Source of the DNA: Bacteroidota bacterium
GTDB lineage: Bacteria; Bacteroidota; Bacteroidia; Bacteroidales; VadinHA17
Reading direction: 5' to 3'
Assembly: GCA_018262715.1 (NCBI GenBank)
Contig: JADFDS010000044.1
Coordinates: 1-41,526 of the forward strand
DNA: 41,526 bases
The notes beneath the pieces were generated by a model that was not told where the DNA came from, did not search any database, and saw nothing but the letters and a program-made list of their open reading frames with translations. The position numbers were made by a program, and so were the translations under genes. Of this stretch, positions 1-8,952 are shown one piece after another. Within the stretch, counting starts at the first letter, position 1, and every line of letters starts with the position of its first letter.

Positions 1-654
1 GAGGCTGACCCGGCAGACAACGGTCACAGGCCCGGAGTTTACATTGAATTCAAGATACCTGATGAATACCCTCTCATTGAAGAACAGGTTTACGATGAAC
101 TGGCCAGGATTGGCTGGAATCCGCTTGAGGGAGTTACACCATCAGCCGATGAGCCATTCCTGAAGGGAGACAGGGTCAACGTCGGCAACACCAGGGGAAA
201 AATCCTTGTGCAGACATTTTCACAGAAGGGAATGATGAACATCAAAAGGGTATTTCGCGAACAGGTACCCGCAAGTTACCTCATCGGCAATCCCAAAACC
301 AACCTATTTGCACAGGAGGCAGTGACTGACAGCATCGTGGCTTTCGCGCGTGAGTGCGGCGCACAGTTTATCGGCACCAATCTGGGAGATGAGAATGACG
401 GCCTTTCTCCGGAGTTTGCAGCAAAGATCCGTGCCACAGGACTTAAGTCAAACGTTTATTCATTCAATACGGTTGAGCAGATGGAGAAATATTTCGGCCA
501 GGGTGATGGGAAGAAAGCCTCTCCTCTCACTGAAGGCATGATCACCAACCGCACCGACCTGACGATAGATTTCTATCACTCCCGTAAGGTTCGCGCATAC
601 AAAACCGAAAAAAGCCCGCAGGAGATACTTGCGGACCTGGGGTATAACCAGTAA
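1..654 (+). CDS. glycerophosphodiester phosphodiesterase family protein (5' part missing)
   Basis: The reading frame is open from base 1 to the TAA at 652-654, so the N-terminus lies outside the window and about 217 C-terminal residues are visible. The fold follows the GDPD/GlpQ pattern: an early strand with RPGVYIEFK (the family's 'iyiEiK' strand), then KILVQTFS (the 'vlvqSF' strand), then a final EGMITNRTDLTIDF segment matching the family's 'vDGiiTDrPd' ending. GDPD enzymes hydrolyse glycerophosphodiesters (deacylated phospholipid head groups) to glycerol-3-phosphate and an alcohol. The catalytic His/Glu residues near the N-terminus cannot be checked. The gene is followed 12 bases later by a phosphoesterase and then SusC/SusD genes on the same strand, which suggests periplasmic or surface phosphodiester use. 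The family call is from remembered motifs, without an alignment. Confidence 0.75.
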   Translation, partial: EADPADNGHRPGVYIEFKIPDEYPLIEEQVYDELARIGWNPLEGVTPSADEPFLKGDRVNVGNTRGKILVQTFSQKGMMNIKRVFREQVPASYLIGNPKTNLFAQEAVTDSIVAFARECGAQFIGTNLGDENDGLSPEFAAKIRATGLKSNVYSFNTVEQMEKYFGQGDGKKASPLTEGMITNRTDLTIDFYHSRKVRAYKTEKSPQEILADLGYNQ

Positions 655-666
655 AATGAGTAATGC

Positions 667-2616
667 ATGCCAGATATAAAGAAACTGATATTTCTGCTTT
701 TGATTGCGGCAATAGCCGCCTGCACCGGGTGCAAGGAAGATCCGCCTCCTCCGGATGAGGGAGGATTGAAGATCACGGGGGTATCCATCCCTGCAAGCCT
801 TAACATTCCTGCCGGAGGCGAGGTCACCATTACAGGCAGCGGATTTGCAGCAGGTGATCAGATGGTGTTCGTGCTCGTCAGCGATGCCGGAAAGGTTTAT
901 ACCGCCACGGTAGCATCAGTGACAGGACAAAGCGCCGGTTTTACCCTTCCGGCCGGGTTAACATCCGGCACGTACAGCCTGACGGTCAAAAGAGGCACCG
1001 ACAGCATGGTGCTCGGTACCCTGACCATAAATGTGGTAGCAGACAACGCCATTCCGGATAAACCGGGAATGACCCTCAAGGGGGTGGTCTACTGTGACGG
1101 AGAAGGGATTCCCGGAGTGGTTGTCTCTGACGGAGCGGAAGTTACGGTTACTGACAGCAAGGGGATCTATTACCTGCCGTCGTTAAAACAGAATAAGTTC
1201 GTATTCATCTCACTACCAGGCAATTACGAGATCGCCGCAAGCGACAATATTCCGCAGTTCTTCAAAAGGCTTGCGGGAGGCAACTCGGTTGAGCAGCACG
1301 ACTTTTCACTTGTGCATACAGACAATAACAATCATGTTGTTCTCGCCATGGCCGACTGGCACCTGGCGAACCGCAATGATGACCTTGCCCAGTTCAGTAA
1401 CGGGTTCCTGCCTGATGTGAATTCCACCATCAGTTCATACACGTCTGCCGGGAAGAAGGTTTACGGCGTTCCGCTGGGTGACATGACCTGGGATGCCTAC
1501 TGGTATGACAACAACTTCCGCCTTGAACAGTATCTCATCGAGATGAAGAAAGTCAACTGCGTGATGTTCAACGTTATGGGCAATCATGACAATGATCCGT
1601 ATGTTCAGGGAGACCTGCCGCCGGAAGCTCCTTTCAGGGAGATAATCGGTCCGACTTATTATTCATTTAACCTGGGGCAGGTTCATTATGTTGTTCTTGA
1701 TGACATCCAGTATATCAATACAGGTGGAGCCCAGGGAACCATCGGAGAGCGGAACTACAGTGATGTTGTTGTCTCCGCACAGACCTCCTGGTTGGCAAAG
1801 GACCTTGCAGCCATCACCGACAAGAGCACGCCGCTGGTGATCTTCATTCACGCGCAACTGTACGGCAACCCCACCCTGAATGCCGGTGGGGAGGAGGTAC
1901 ACAGCCTTGCACTGAACAATGGCAGTACGTTGCTGCAGATGGTTCAGGACTTTTCTGAGGTTCATTTTGTCAGTGGTCACACCCATATCAATTTTACCAT
2001 TGATGGCGGGGCGGTCATGGAGCATAATACCGCGGCCGTATGTGCTACCTGGTGGTGGACCGGCAAAACCGGCTATGCCAATAACCAGGTATGCAAGGAT
2101 GGCAGTCCGGGTGGGTACGGTATATGGGAGATGAACGGGAAAGACCTGAAGTGGCATTACAAGAGCATCGGTAAACCCTCAGATTACCAGTTCAGGAGCT
2201 ATGACCTCAACAAGGTGCATATTACAGCGGCTGCTTTTGCCCCCAACTCTGATGACGCTGCACTTTCGGAGTATGCAGGAGTTTATGCCTCCCCTAACCC
2301 GGTCAATGATGTTCTGATCAATGTCTGGGGCTATGATCCGGAATGGACCGTAGAGGTCAGTGAGGGTGGCACACCACTTACTGTTGAGAGGGTGACAGCA
2401 ATGGATCCGCTGCACATAATCTCTTATGAGGCAAAGAGGCTGAATGCCGGTGCAACACCCACCAGCTCGTTTGTGACAGGTAACACGGCACATATGTTCA
2501 GGGTACGTGCATCATCAGCAACGTCAACGCTGGAGATAAAGGTCACCGACAGGTTCGGGAGGGTCTATACTGAAACCATGACCCGGCCAAAGGACTTTAC
2601 ATGGTCAATGCAATAA
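667..2616 (+). CDS. calcineurin-like metallophosphoesterase lipoprotein with IPT/TIG-like N-terminus
   Basis: A 649-residue exported protein. The N-terminal hydrophobic segment ends in a Cys-containing lipobox followed by Lys-Glu-Asp, resembling the Bacteroidota signal for surface lipoproteins. Residues about 35-120 look like an IPT/TIG beta domain, followed by a carboxypeptidase-regulatory-like segment (about 135-215). The catalytic domain carries the full metallophosphatase set: D230 and H232 (ADWH), D272 (GDM), N306-H307-D308 (GNHD), H395 (FIHAQ) and H438/H440 (GHTH). All dinuclear-metal ligands are therefore present. The last 140 residues or so resemble the C-terminal beta domain that accompanies this enzyme type in Bacteroidota. 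Such enzymes cleave phosphomono- or phosphodiesters; the substrate is not visible. It lies between a GDPD gene and SusC, so it probably acts on the same phosphorylated nutrient. Confidence 0.85.
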   Translation: MPDIKKLIFLLLIAAIAACTGCKEDPPPPDEGGLKITGVSIPASLNIPAGGEVTITGSGFAAGDQMVFVLVSDAGKVYTATVASVTGQSAGFTLPAGLTSGTYSLTVKRGTDSMVLGTLTINVVADNAIPDKPGMTLKGVVYCDGEGIPGVVVSDGAEVTVTDSKGIYYLPSLKQNKFVFISLPGNYEIAASDNIPQFFKRLAGGNSVEQHDFSLVHTDNNNHVVLAMADWHLANRNDDLAQFSNGFLPDVNSTISSYTSAGKKVYGVPLGDMTWDAYWYDNNFRLEQYLIEMKKVNCVMFNVMGNHDNDPYVQGDLPPEAPFREIIGPTYYSFNLGQVHYVVLDDIQYINTGGAQGTIGERNYSDVVVSAQTSWLAKDLAAITDKSTPLVIFIHAQLYGNPTLNAGGEEVHSLALNNGSTLLQMVQDFSEVHFVSGHTHINFTIDGGAVMEHNTAAVCATWWWTGKTGYANNQVCKDGSPGGYGIWEMNGKDLKWHYKSIGKPSDYQFRSYDLNKVHITAAAFAPNSDDAALSEYAGVYASPNPVNDVLINVWGYDPEWTVEVSEGGTPLTVERVTAMDPLHIISYEAKRLNAGATPTSSFVTGNTAHMFRVRASSATSTLEIKVTDRFGRVYTETMTRPKDFTWSMQ

Positions 2617-2648
2617 ACTATATATAAATAACTTAAAACTACTAATCT

Positions 2649-5600
2649 ATGAAATTCAAACCAGATCTTAAGGTTATTCTTGCCACCTTCCTGATGGCAC
2701 TGGTTATGTTGCCGGTGATGGCTCAGGAGAGGCAGGTGACGGGAACGGTCTATGAGCCCGATGGTGTCACTCCCGTCTTCGGGGCCACCGTGGTGCTGAA
2801 GGGTACCACAACCGGCACCAGCACAGATGCGAGGGGAGCCTACTCGATAAGGGTGGCAGGTGCCAGTCCGGTGCTGGAGATCCAGTTCCTTGGATACATA
2901 AAACAGGAGCTCGCCGTTGGTGACAGGAATGTCATCAACGTGGTCCTCCAGGAAGAGGCAATTGAAGTATCTGCGGTTGTTGTCACCGCGTTAGGCCTGA
3001 CGCGTGAAGAGAAATCACTTGGATATGCCGTTTCAAAGGTTGCCAGTGAAGAGATCACCCAGGTGGTGACGAACAACTGGCTCAGCGGCATGTCAGGCAA
3101 GGTAGCCGGACTCACCTTCAACAGCGCCAGTTCAGGCCCGATAAGCTCGATGAGGGTGACTCTCCGCGGCGACGCATCCCTGAGCTATGGTGCCAACGAG
3201 GCGCTCTTTGTAGTTGACGGCGTTCCGATCAGGTCAGGGACCACAGCCACCTCATCAAGCAGCAGCTATACAAACTCCGGATCAGACTTCCCGGTTGACT
3301 TCGGAAACGGCGCCAGCGACCTCAATCCTGAAGATATTGAATCAGTCTCCGTGCTTAAAGGTCCTGCAGCCACAGCTCTGTATGGATCACGTGCAGCCAA
3401 CGGCGCAATTGTAATTACAACCAAATCAGGCCGTAAAACGAAAGGGATCGGCGTAACCCTCAACTCTTCAGTGGTTGTGGAGAGGCCGGGTTACTGGCCC
3501 GATTTCCAGACTCAGTTCGGATCAGGATCTGATATGGGATTGAATGAATACAACTTCTGGACCCTCGATCCGAGCCTTGTAGGCACGACTGACTATCCCC
3601 CGAGAAACCTTTCGCGCTATGCGTGGGGAGAAGAGTTCAGCGAGGACAAGCTCCGCTACCAGTACGCAGGCAAGAACTGGGAGACAGGCGAGATTGTCAA
3701 AACCCCGTTCGTATACCAGGATGACTGGTTCACAGGCATATTCCAGGACGGTATTACATACAACAACTCTGTTGACATCAGCGGCAGCAACGGTGAAGGA
3801 CAGAACATCCGCTTCTCGATGACTGATACCAGGAACAAGTGGATCCTGCCAAACACGGGATTCCAGAAACAGTCGTATGCCCTTTCATTCGAGAGCCCTG
3901 TCAACAAGTGGATTGACTTTAAGACGAAGGTCAACTATTATCGCACTGACAGTGACAACATGCCGATGGCCGGTTATCACCAGACCACGGTTATGTATGA
4001 CCTGATGTGGGGCTACAACTCCAACTCGATGGCCGACTGGAGGAATGAGTACTTCAAGGGAAGATTCAATGCCATCAACCGTGCGGCCACCATCTCCGAG
4101 GGCGGCAACAGCCTTGTATTTGCAGGTACCGGATCATACAACCCCTACAGGGTTCTCTATGAGGAACTGAATACAACCGATAAGGACAGGGTCTTCGGAA
4201 ACCTGGGGCTGACAATCAAGATAGCCAGGGGGCTGACACTTGATCTCAGGACAGGTATGGACTTCGGCAACGAGTTCCGCACGCAGCGCAAACCCAAGAT
4301 GACCTTCGGGTGGGAGAACGGTTTTTACCGCGAACAGGGCTTCATGACCTTCGAAGCCAACAGTGACTTCCTTCTGAAATACGAGAGATCCTTCCTCGAC
4401 AGCAGGCTGACCACCACCACCGCGTTTGGGGGCAACAACATGAGTTCGCACTACAGGAGCAACACGGTGCAACTTGACGAGCTTGACATCGAAGGGGTTT
4501 ATCACATTGACAACGTGCCCTTCGGCATATACCAGCGTCCTTCGAGCTTCAGAAACTACAAGATGATCAACAGCCTCTATGGATTCATGACTCTCGGCTG
4601 GGATGACACATATTATCTTGACATCACCGGCCGTAATGACTGGACCAGCACACTGGCGCCAAAGAACTGGTCGTACTTCTATCCTTCTGTGGCATTGAGC
4701 GTTCTGGTTGACCAGATGTTCGACTTCCGCACCACACTGCCGGCAGTATCCATGGCAAAGCTTCGCCTTTCATGGGCCAACGTTGGTAATGATACAAGTC
4801 CCTATGGTCTCGACCAGTACTATTCGGCATCTTCGATTAGCGGCGGTTATACCCTCCCGTCACTTATCCCTGACCCGATGATCGAACCTGAGAACATGGA
4901 GAGCTGGGAGCTGGGTCTTGACACGAAATTCTTCAAGAACAGGCTTGGCCTTGATATTGCGCTCTATCGCTCTTCAACCACAAACCAGATTATCAGCCTT
5001 GACATTGACCCGATAGTAGGTGCCAGCAGCATGAGAATAAACGTTGGCGAGATCACTAACAAGGGTATTGAGGTGTCAATGTATGCCACTCCGGTCAAAA
5101 CCAGCGATTTCACATGGAACCTCAACTTCAACTGGGCGGCAAACAGGAACACCCTGGTCAGTCTGCATGAGAGCCTTGATCCCTCACAGCCCTATAAGCA
5201 TGATATGGGCACCACCATCGGCGGAAGGCTCCATCTCTATTCATATGTGGGCCAGGAGATGTACCAGCTCTACGGCTTTGCCCTTAAGAGAGCGCCTGAA
5301 GGATCTTTCTATACTGATAACAACGGTGAAAGGGTAGACTGCTCGGGACAGGTGCTGATTGATGCCACCACCGGCCTGCCTTCGGTTGAGTCAACTGCTG
5401 ACCACTTCCTGGGCAAGGTGAATCCTGACTGGAAGGGTGGTTTCGGAACCTCACTCAGGTACAGGAATCTCTCCCTGAGCGCCCTCTTCTCATACCAGAT
5501 GGGCGGACACCGGTTTTCGGTGACCCATGGCATACTTTCATACCAGGGTAAGCTTACGAACTCCCTCGAAGGTCGCTATGACGGAATTGTTGCAGAAGGG

Positions 5601-5975
5601 GTGAATATGACAGGTACAGGAGAAGCCGCTACATTTCAGCCTAACAACACAGTCACCAACAGTATCTACACCTACTACCAGGCTATAACTCTTGACCGTT
5701 ACAACGGTGAAGCCCATACTTTTGAGACCTCATTCCTGAAATGGAAGGAAGTACGTCTTGAATATGCCCTGCCTTCGGTATTCATCCAGAAGACAAGGGT
5801 ACTTCAGGGAGCAAGCGTGGCGATTTTTGCCACCAATCTGTTCAGCTGGGACAAATGGCCTCAGTTCGACCCGGAGGGTGGTATGCTTACCGGTACCAAT
5901 GTTTTCAACGGCATTGAGGCAGGCGCATATCCCATGACCCGTACGGTGGGCGCTAACCTGAGACTATCATTCTAA
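2649..5975 (+). CDS. SusC/RagA-family TonB-dependent outer-membrane receptor
   Basis: 1108 residues, a normal SusC size. A signal peptide ends near MAQE at about residue 25. A carboxypeptidase-regulatory-like domain follows (VTGTVYEPDG..., about 29-110), then the plug, with the family hallmarks LRGDASLSYGANEALFVVDGVPI and SVLKGPAATALYGSRAANGAI. A long 22-strand-type beta barrel ends in Phe, as outer-membrane barrels do (RLSF). SusC proteins import oligomeric nutrients through the outer membrane using TonB/ExbBD energy, with SusD as the lid. The gene begins 32 bases after the phosphoesterase and ends 17 bases before the SusD gene, so it is co-transcribed. No glycoside hydrolase or sulfatase is next to it; the neighbours are phosphoesterases. 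The imported substrate is therefore inferred to carry phosphate esters. Confidence 0.97.
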   Translation: MKFKPDLKVILATFLMALVMLPVMAQERQVTGTVYEPDGVTPVFGATVVLKGTTTGTSTDARGAYSIRVAGASPVLEIQFLGYIKQELAVGDRNVINVVLQEEAIEVSAVVVTALGLTREEKSLGYAVSKVASEEITQVVTNNWLSGMSGKVAGLTFNSASSGPISSMRVTLRGDASLSYGANEALFVVDGVPIRSGTTATSSSSSYTNSGSDFPVDFGNGASDLNPEDIESVSVLKGPAATALYGSRAANGAIVITTKSGRKTKGIGVTLNSSVVVERPGYWPDFQTQFGSGSDMGLNEYNFWTLDPSLVGTTDYPPRNLSRYAWGEEFSEDKLRYQYAGKNWETGEIVKTPFVYQDDWFTGIFQDGITYNNSVDISGSNGEGQNIRFSMTDTRNKWILPNTGFQKQSYALSFESPVNKWIDFKTKVNYYRTDSDNMPMAGYHQTTVMYDLMWGYNSNSMADWRNEYFKGRFNAINRAATISEGGNSLVFAGTGSYNPYRVLYEELNTTDKDRVFGNLGLTIKIARGLTLDLRTGMDFGNEFRTQRKPKMTFGWENGFYREQGFMTFEANSDFLLKYERSFLDSRLTTTTAFGGNNMSSHYRSNTVQLDELDIEGVYHIDNVPFGIYQRPSSFRNYKMINSLYGFMTLGWDDTYYLDITGRNDWTSTLAPKNWSYFYPSVALSVLVDQMFDFRTTLPAVSMAKLRLSWANVGNDTSPYGLDQYYSASSISGGYTLPSLIPDPMIEPENMESWELGLDTKFFKNRLGLDIALYRSSTTNQIISLDIDPIVGASSMRINVGEITNKGIEVSMYATPVKTSDFTWNLNFNWAANRNTLVSLHESLDPSQPYKHDMGTTIGGRLHLYSYVGQEMYQLYGFALKRAPEGSFYTDNNGERVDCSGQVLIDATTGLPSVESTADHFLGKVNPDWKGGFGTSLRYRNLSLSALFSYQMGGHRFSVTHGILSYQGKLTNSLEGRYDGIVAEGVNMTGTGEAATFQPNNTVTNSIYTYYQAITLDRYNGEAHTFETSFLKWKEVRLEYALPSVFIQKTRVLQGASVAIFATNLFSWDKWPQFDPEGGMLTGTNVFNGIEAGAYPMTRTVGANLRLSF

Positions 5976-5992
5976 TCAAAAACAGGCAACAA

Positions 5993-7570
5993 ATGAAAAA
6001 CATCAAGATATTAATCATCTGCGGGCTTGTTCTCGGATCACTCTACTCCTGCACAGGCAAATTCGAGGAGCTAAATACAAATCCAAACAAGACCCTGGTG
6101 GGGATGATACAGCCTTCAGGCATGTTCGAACCCATACTCTACAACTCTGCCAACCAGTGGCTTAACCGTACACATTATTACAACAACGAGCTTACCCAGT
6201 TCACCGCCTTCACCGGTGGCGTGACACGCAGGGAGCATCAGTATTTCCTTGAAGACTCAAGAGACTGGTACGGCTTCTGGAATCACTACGCCACATACGG
6301 AAAGAACATTGATCACATGTATGAGCTGGCGATAGAGCACGGCGACAGGTCACTTGAGGCAATTGCACTGACCTTCAAGGTACTCTTCTTCTCTAATATG
6401 ACCGACATGTTCGGAAGTATCCCCTACGAAGAGGCCTTCTCGGCCAGGAAGCCTGGCGGAACGCTGACCCCGAAGTTCAACACCCAGAGGGAGGTTTACG
6501 AGTTCCTTTTTGAAGAGCTTGAAGCGGCAAATGATATCTATGCTACCAATCCCGTTTTCCTAAATCCTGCGATGGACGGAATGTACGGCGGTAATATGGC
6601 GGCATGGAGGAAATTCAACAACTCGCTGTATCTCAGGCTTCTCTGCAGGGTCAGCGGCCGCACTGAGATGAGTGTCGGCACCAGGTTGAACGCAATACTT
6701 GACAATCCCGACAAGTATCCGGTCTTCACCTCAAATGCAGACAATGCAACGGTGAAGTTTACCGGTACCGATCCTTACATCAGCAACTTCGGGACGACCA
6801 CTGAAAGCGAGTTCACCTCTAGCGGAAGGAAGCTCACCCAGCAGTTGATCAGGCTTACGGTCCAGACTGACGATCTCGGAAACCAGGTCTATGTTGATCC
6901 CCGTCTTCCGGTCATCGGCAAGAAGAATCCCAATGCACAGGTTAACCCTGCAAACGTGTGGAAAGGAACTGTATCCGGCTGTACTGATATTGAAAGAAGT
7001 GAGGTTGACAGAGGAACCTCATGGCTGAATTATAAGGTATTCTGCAGAAGAGATGCCCCGGCCACATACATGGATTATGCCGAGGTTGAGTTCATTCTTG
7101 CAGAGGCTGCACTTAAGGGATGGATCAGCGGAGGTCAGGCTGCAGCCAAAACCCACTATGAGAAAGGAGTCGATGCATCAATGAAGAAATGGTCAGAGCA
7201 GGGTGCCTTTTCAGATCCGGCAATCACCATTACCAATGCAGATATTCAGACCTATCTTGCCTCACCTCTCGGGTCCTGGGACCTTGCGACCAGCAAGGAG
7301 GAGTTCCTTGGCAACCAGAAGTGGCTTGCACTCTTCTGGGTAGGCATGGAAGCATACCATGAGTACCGCAGGACGGGGTACCCTGTCCTCACTATAGGCG
7401 AAGGAACCATTTACAATGACAAGGTCTTCCCGACACGTTTCGGGTATCCCAACATCACCATGCTCACCAATGCTGACAACGCGGCTGATGCCCTCAGCGG
7501 AATGGGCGGTGAAAACGATATGAAAACACCGGTCTGGTGGAGCAAACAGGCAATTGCCGGCACGAAATAA
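5993..7570 (+). CDS. SusD/RagB-family nutrient-binding lipoprotein (SusD-like_2 type)
   Basis: 525 residues with a lipoprotein signal (LGSLYSC, Cys about residue 20). The segment just after the Cys, FEELNTNPNKT, is typical of the SusD-like_2 branch. The rest is the mainly helical, TPR-containing fold, with aromatic-rich helices (for example WYGFWNHYATYGKNIDHMYE) and the late motifs YAEVEFILAEAA and GNQKWLALFWVGMEAYHEYRRTGYP, which are characteristic of the family. SusD proteins sit on the cell surface, bind the ligand and cap the SusC barrel. The gene follows its SusC partner by 17 bases and precedes a BACON lipoprotein by 19, giving the usual receptor, lid, accessory lipoprotein order. Confidence 0.95.
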   Translation: MKNIKILIICGLVLGSLYSCTGKFEELNTNPNKTLVGMIQPSGMFEPILYNSANQWLNRTHYYNNELTQFTAFTGGVTRREHQYFLEDSRDWYGFWNHYATYGKNIDHMYELAIEHGDRSLEAIALTFKVLFFSNMTDMFGSIPYEEAFSARKPGGTLTPKFNTQREVYEFLFEELEAANDIYATNPVFLNPAMDGMYGGNMAAWRKFNNSLYLRLLCRVSGRTEMSVGTRLNAILDNPDKYPVFTSNADNATVKFTGTDPYISNFGTTTESEFTSSGRKLTQQLIRLTVQTDDLGNQVYVDPRLPVIGKKNPNAQVNPANVWKGTVSGCTDIERSEVDRGTSWLNYKVFCRRDAPATYMDYAEVEFILAEAALKGWISGGQAAAKTHYEKGVDASMKKWSEQGAFSDPAITITNADIQTYLASPLGSWDLATSKEEFLGNQKWLALFWVGMEAYHEYRRTGYPVLTIGEGTIYNDKVFPTRFGYPNITMLTNADNAADALSGMGGENDMKTPVWWSKQAIAGTK

Positions 7571-7589
7571 CCAGCAAAAAAGTTAAGAG

Positions 7590-8840
7590 ATGAAAAACAA
7601 GAACATAACAAACTTTGGAAGAACAGCACTGATAGTGCTTCCGCTGTTCCTCCTCTCACTCTTCCTCCTCTATTCCTGCAAGGAAGATCCGGTTCAGGAA
7701 GATCCGTTCTTCAGCCTGGAGGGGAGCCCTACAGGACTGACGCTTACAAAGGCAGCCAAGACCACAAGTTACGTGGTTCGCTCCAACCGTCCGTGGGAGG
7801 TTGTGAAGAAGAGCGGTGCCGACTGGCTGAAGGTTTTCCCCGAAAAGGGAGATGCTGACGGCATCTTCAAGATCTATGTTACGGAGAACCCCCTCTTTGT
7901 TGCACGCACTGAAAACCTGGCGTTTATTGTCGACGGAACCGAACAACCGGTGTTGTTCCGCGTTGACCAGGCCGGCAACGTGCCATATATCACCCTTCCT
8001 GCAACAGTGACAGTACCTGCCGGCGGAGGCCCGTTCTCGGTTGATGTGGTTTCAAACGTCACGTGGACATATTCGCTCAGCGACGACTCATGGCTGGTTG
8101 AAGGGTCAGTCACCGCCCAGACGCTAAACCTGGTTGCAGAAATGAATACAAGCGACGATCCCCGGGAGGTAACCCTGACACTAACATCAGTAGATTTTCC
8201 TGATGTTAGTGAATCGGTTGTCCTTACCCAGTCATCGGGAAAAGTTGTGCTTGAAGAAGACTTCAACTGGCTGAACTACGGGAACGTTGTATTCTACACC
8301 ACAACAAATGAAACACGAATAGACAACTGGACACAGGATCAGAAGGACAGGGGCTGGACCAGCACTATAAATACAGTGACTGGCAGCGGTAATACAGCAA
8401 TGCTCTATGCACGCCCGGGATTCGTTAAAGTGGGCAAGACCAGCTACGGCGGCGACCTGATCTCGCCTGCCTTCGCTAAACTTATTGGCACACAGACAGT
8501 TACGGTGACATTCAAGGCAATACCCTATATGACCAAAGCCGGTGCAATGGATGAAAACGTTCTCAAAGTCAGTGTCATCGGCCCGGGTACAGTAAGCCAG
8601 GAGCAGTTTATCATTGACAACTGGCCGGTATATCCTGCAGATGATGGCGCCCATACTGACTACTGCGTCGGAATGTGGAGTGCACCGGAAGCTACCCGGA
8701 CATTCACCATCACCGGAGCCACATCGGAAACACAGATTAAATTTCTGGGAGGAGACTATGACCTGACCACTGAGGCAGGGCGGCCAACCAGGAAGAACAG
8801 GATCTTCCTTGATGACATCAAGGTAGAAATAGTGCTGTAA
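7590..8840 (+). CDS. surface lipoprotein with two BACON-like domains and a C-terminal jelly-roll-like region
   Basis: 416 residues. The signal ends in LLYSC followed by Lys-Glu-Asp, a good Bacteroidota surface-export signal. Residues about 45-125 and about 130-215 are two BACON-like beta domains: each has the 'snrpWevv..adWL.v.p..G' or 'snvtWtysl.ddsWL' pattern and ends in a 'l.l.Q..g' strand. The last 190 residues begin after EEDFNWL and are beta-rich, with an ending (RIFLDDIKVEI) common to carbohydrate-binding-like or choice-of-anchor jelly rolls. BACON domains are thought to hold binding domains away from the membrane or bind mucin-like ligands. Its place right after SusD matches the SusE/F-type accessory lipoprotein position. 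No catalytic motif is visible. It is the last gene before a terminator, so it closes the operon. Confidence 0.85.
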   Translation: MKNKNITNFGRTALIVLPLFLLSLFLLYSCKEDPVQEDPFFSLEGSPTGLTLTKAAKTTSYVVRSNRPWEVVKKSGADWLKVFPEKGDADGIFKIYVTENPLFVARTENLAFIVDGTEQPVLFRVDQAGNVPYITLPATVTVPAGGGPFSVDVVSNVTWTYSLSDDSWLVEGSVTAQTLNLVAEMNTSDDPREVTLTLTSVDFPDVSESVVLTQSSGKVVLEEDFNWLNYGNVVFYTTTNETRIDNWTQDQKDRGWTSTINTVTGSGNTAMLYARPGFVKVGKTSYGGDLISPAFAKLIGTQTVTVTFKAIPYMTKAGAMDENVLKVSVIGPGTVSQEQFIIDNWPVYPADDGAHTDYCVGMWSAPEATRTFTITGATSETQIKFLGGDYDLTTEAGRPTRKNRIFLDDIKVEIVL

Positions 8841-8862
8841 AAGATTCGGTTAGTTTCGATTC

Positions 8863-8900
8863 AAGAGGTGTTCATCAGGGGGATGAGCACCTCTTTTTTT
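8863..8900 (+). terminator. rho-independent terminator of the SusCD operon
   Basis: An 8-bp stem AAGAGGTG/CACCTCTT is extended by TCAT/ATGA inside it and followed by a run of T. It starts 22 bases after the BACON gene stop and closes the phosphoesterase-SusC-SusD-BACON unit. Confidence 0.85.
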
Positions 8901-8928
8901 GTTTTGATCCCGGTTTGGCATAACTTTA
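8899..8928 (+). promoter_or_regulatory. candidate Bacteroidota promoter for the 8953 lipoprotein gene
   Basis: TTG at 8899-8901 and TAACTTTA at 8921-8928 are 19 bases apart. They match the Bacteroidota -33 TTG and -7 TAnnTTTG pattern with one mismatch in the -7 box. The element begins at the tail of the preceding terminator and lies 24 bases before the start codon. Confidence 0.45.
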
Positions 8929-8952
8929 AATGAAATTCGGAAGAGAAAGACC

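Noticed and set aside
1663-2157. 164-codon minus-strand frame inside the phosphoesterase gene
   Set aside because: It is antisense to a gene with full catalytic motifs, has no promoter or family resemblance, and is a shadow frame.
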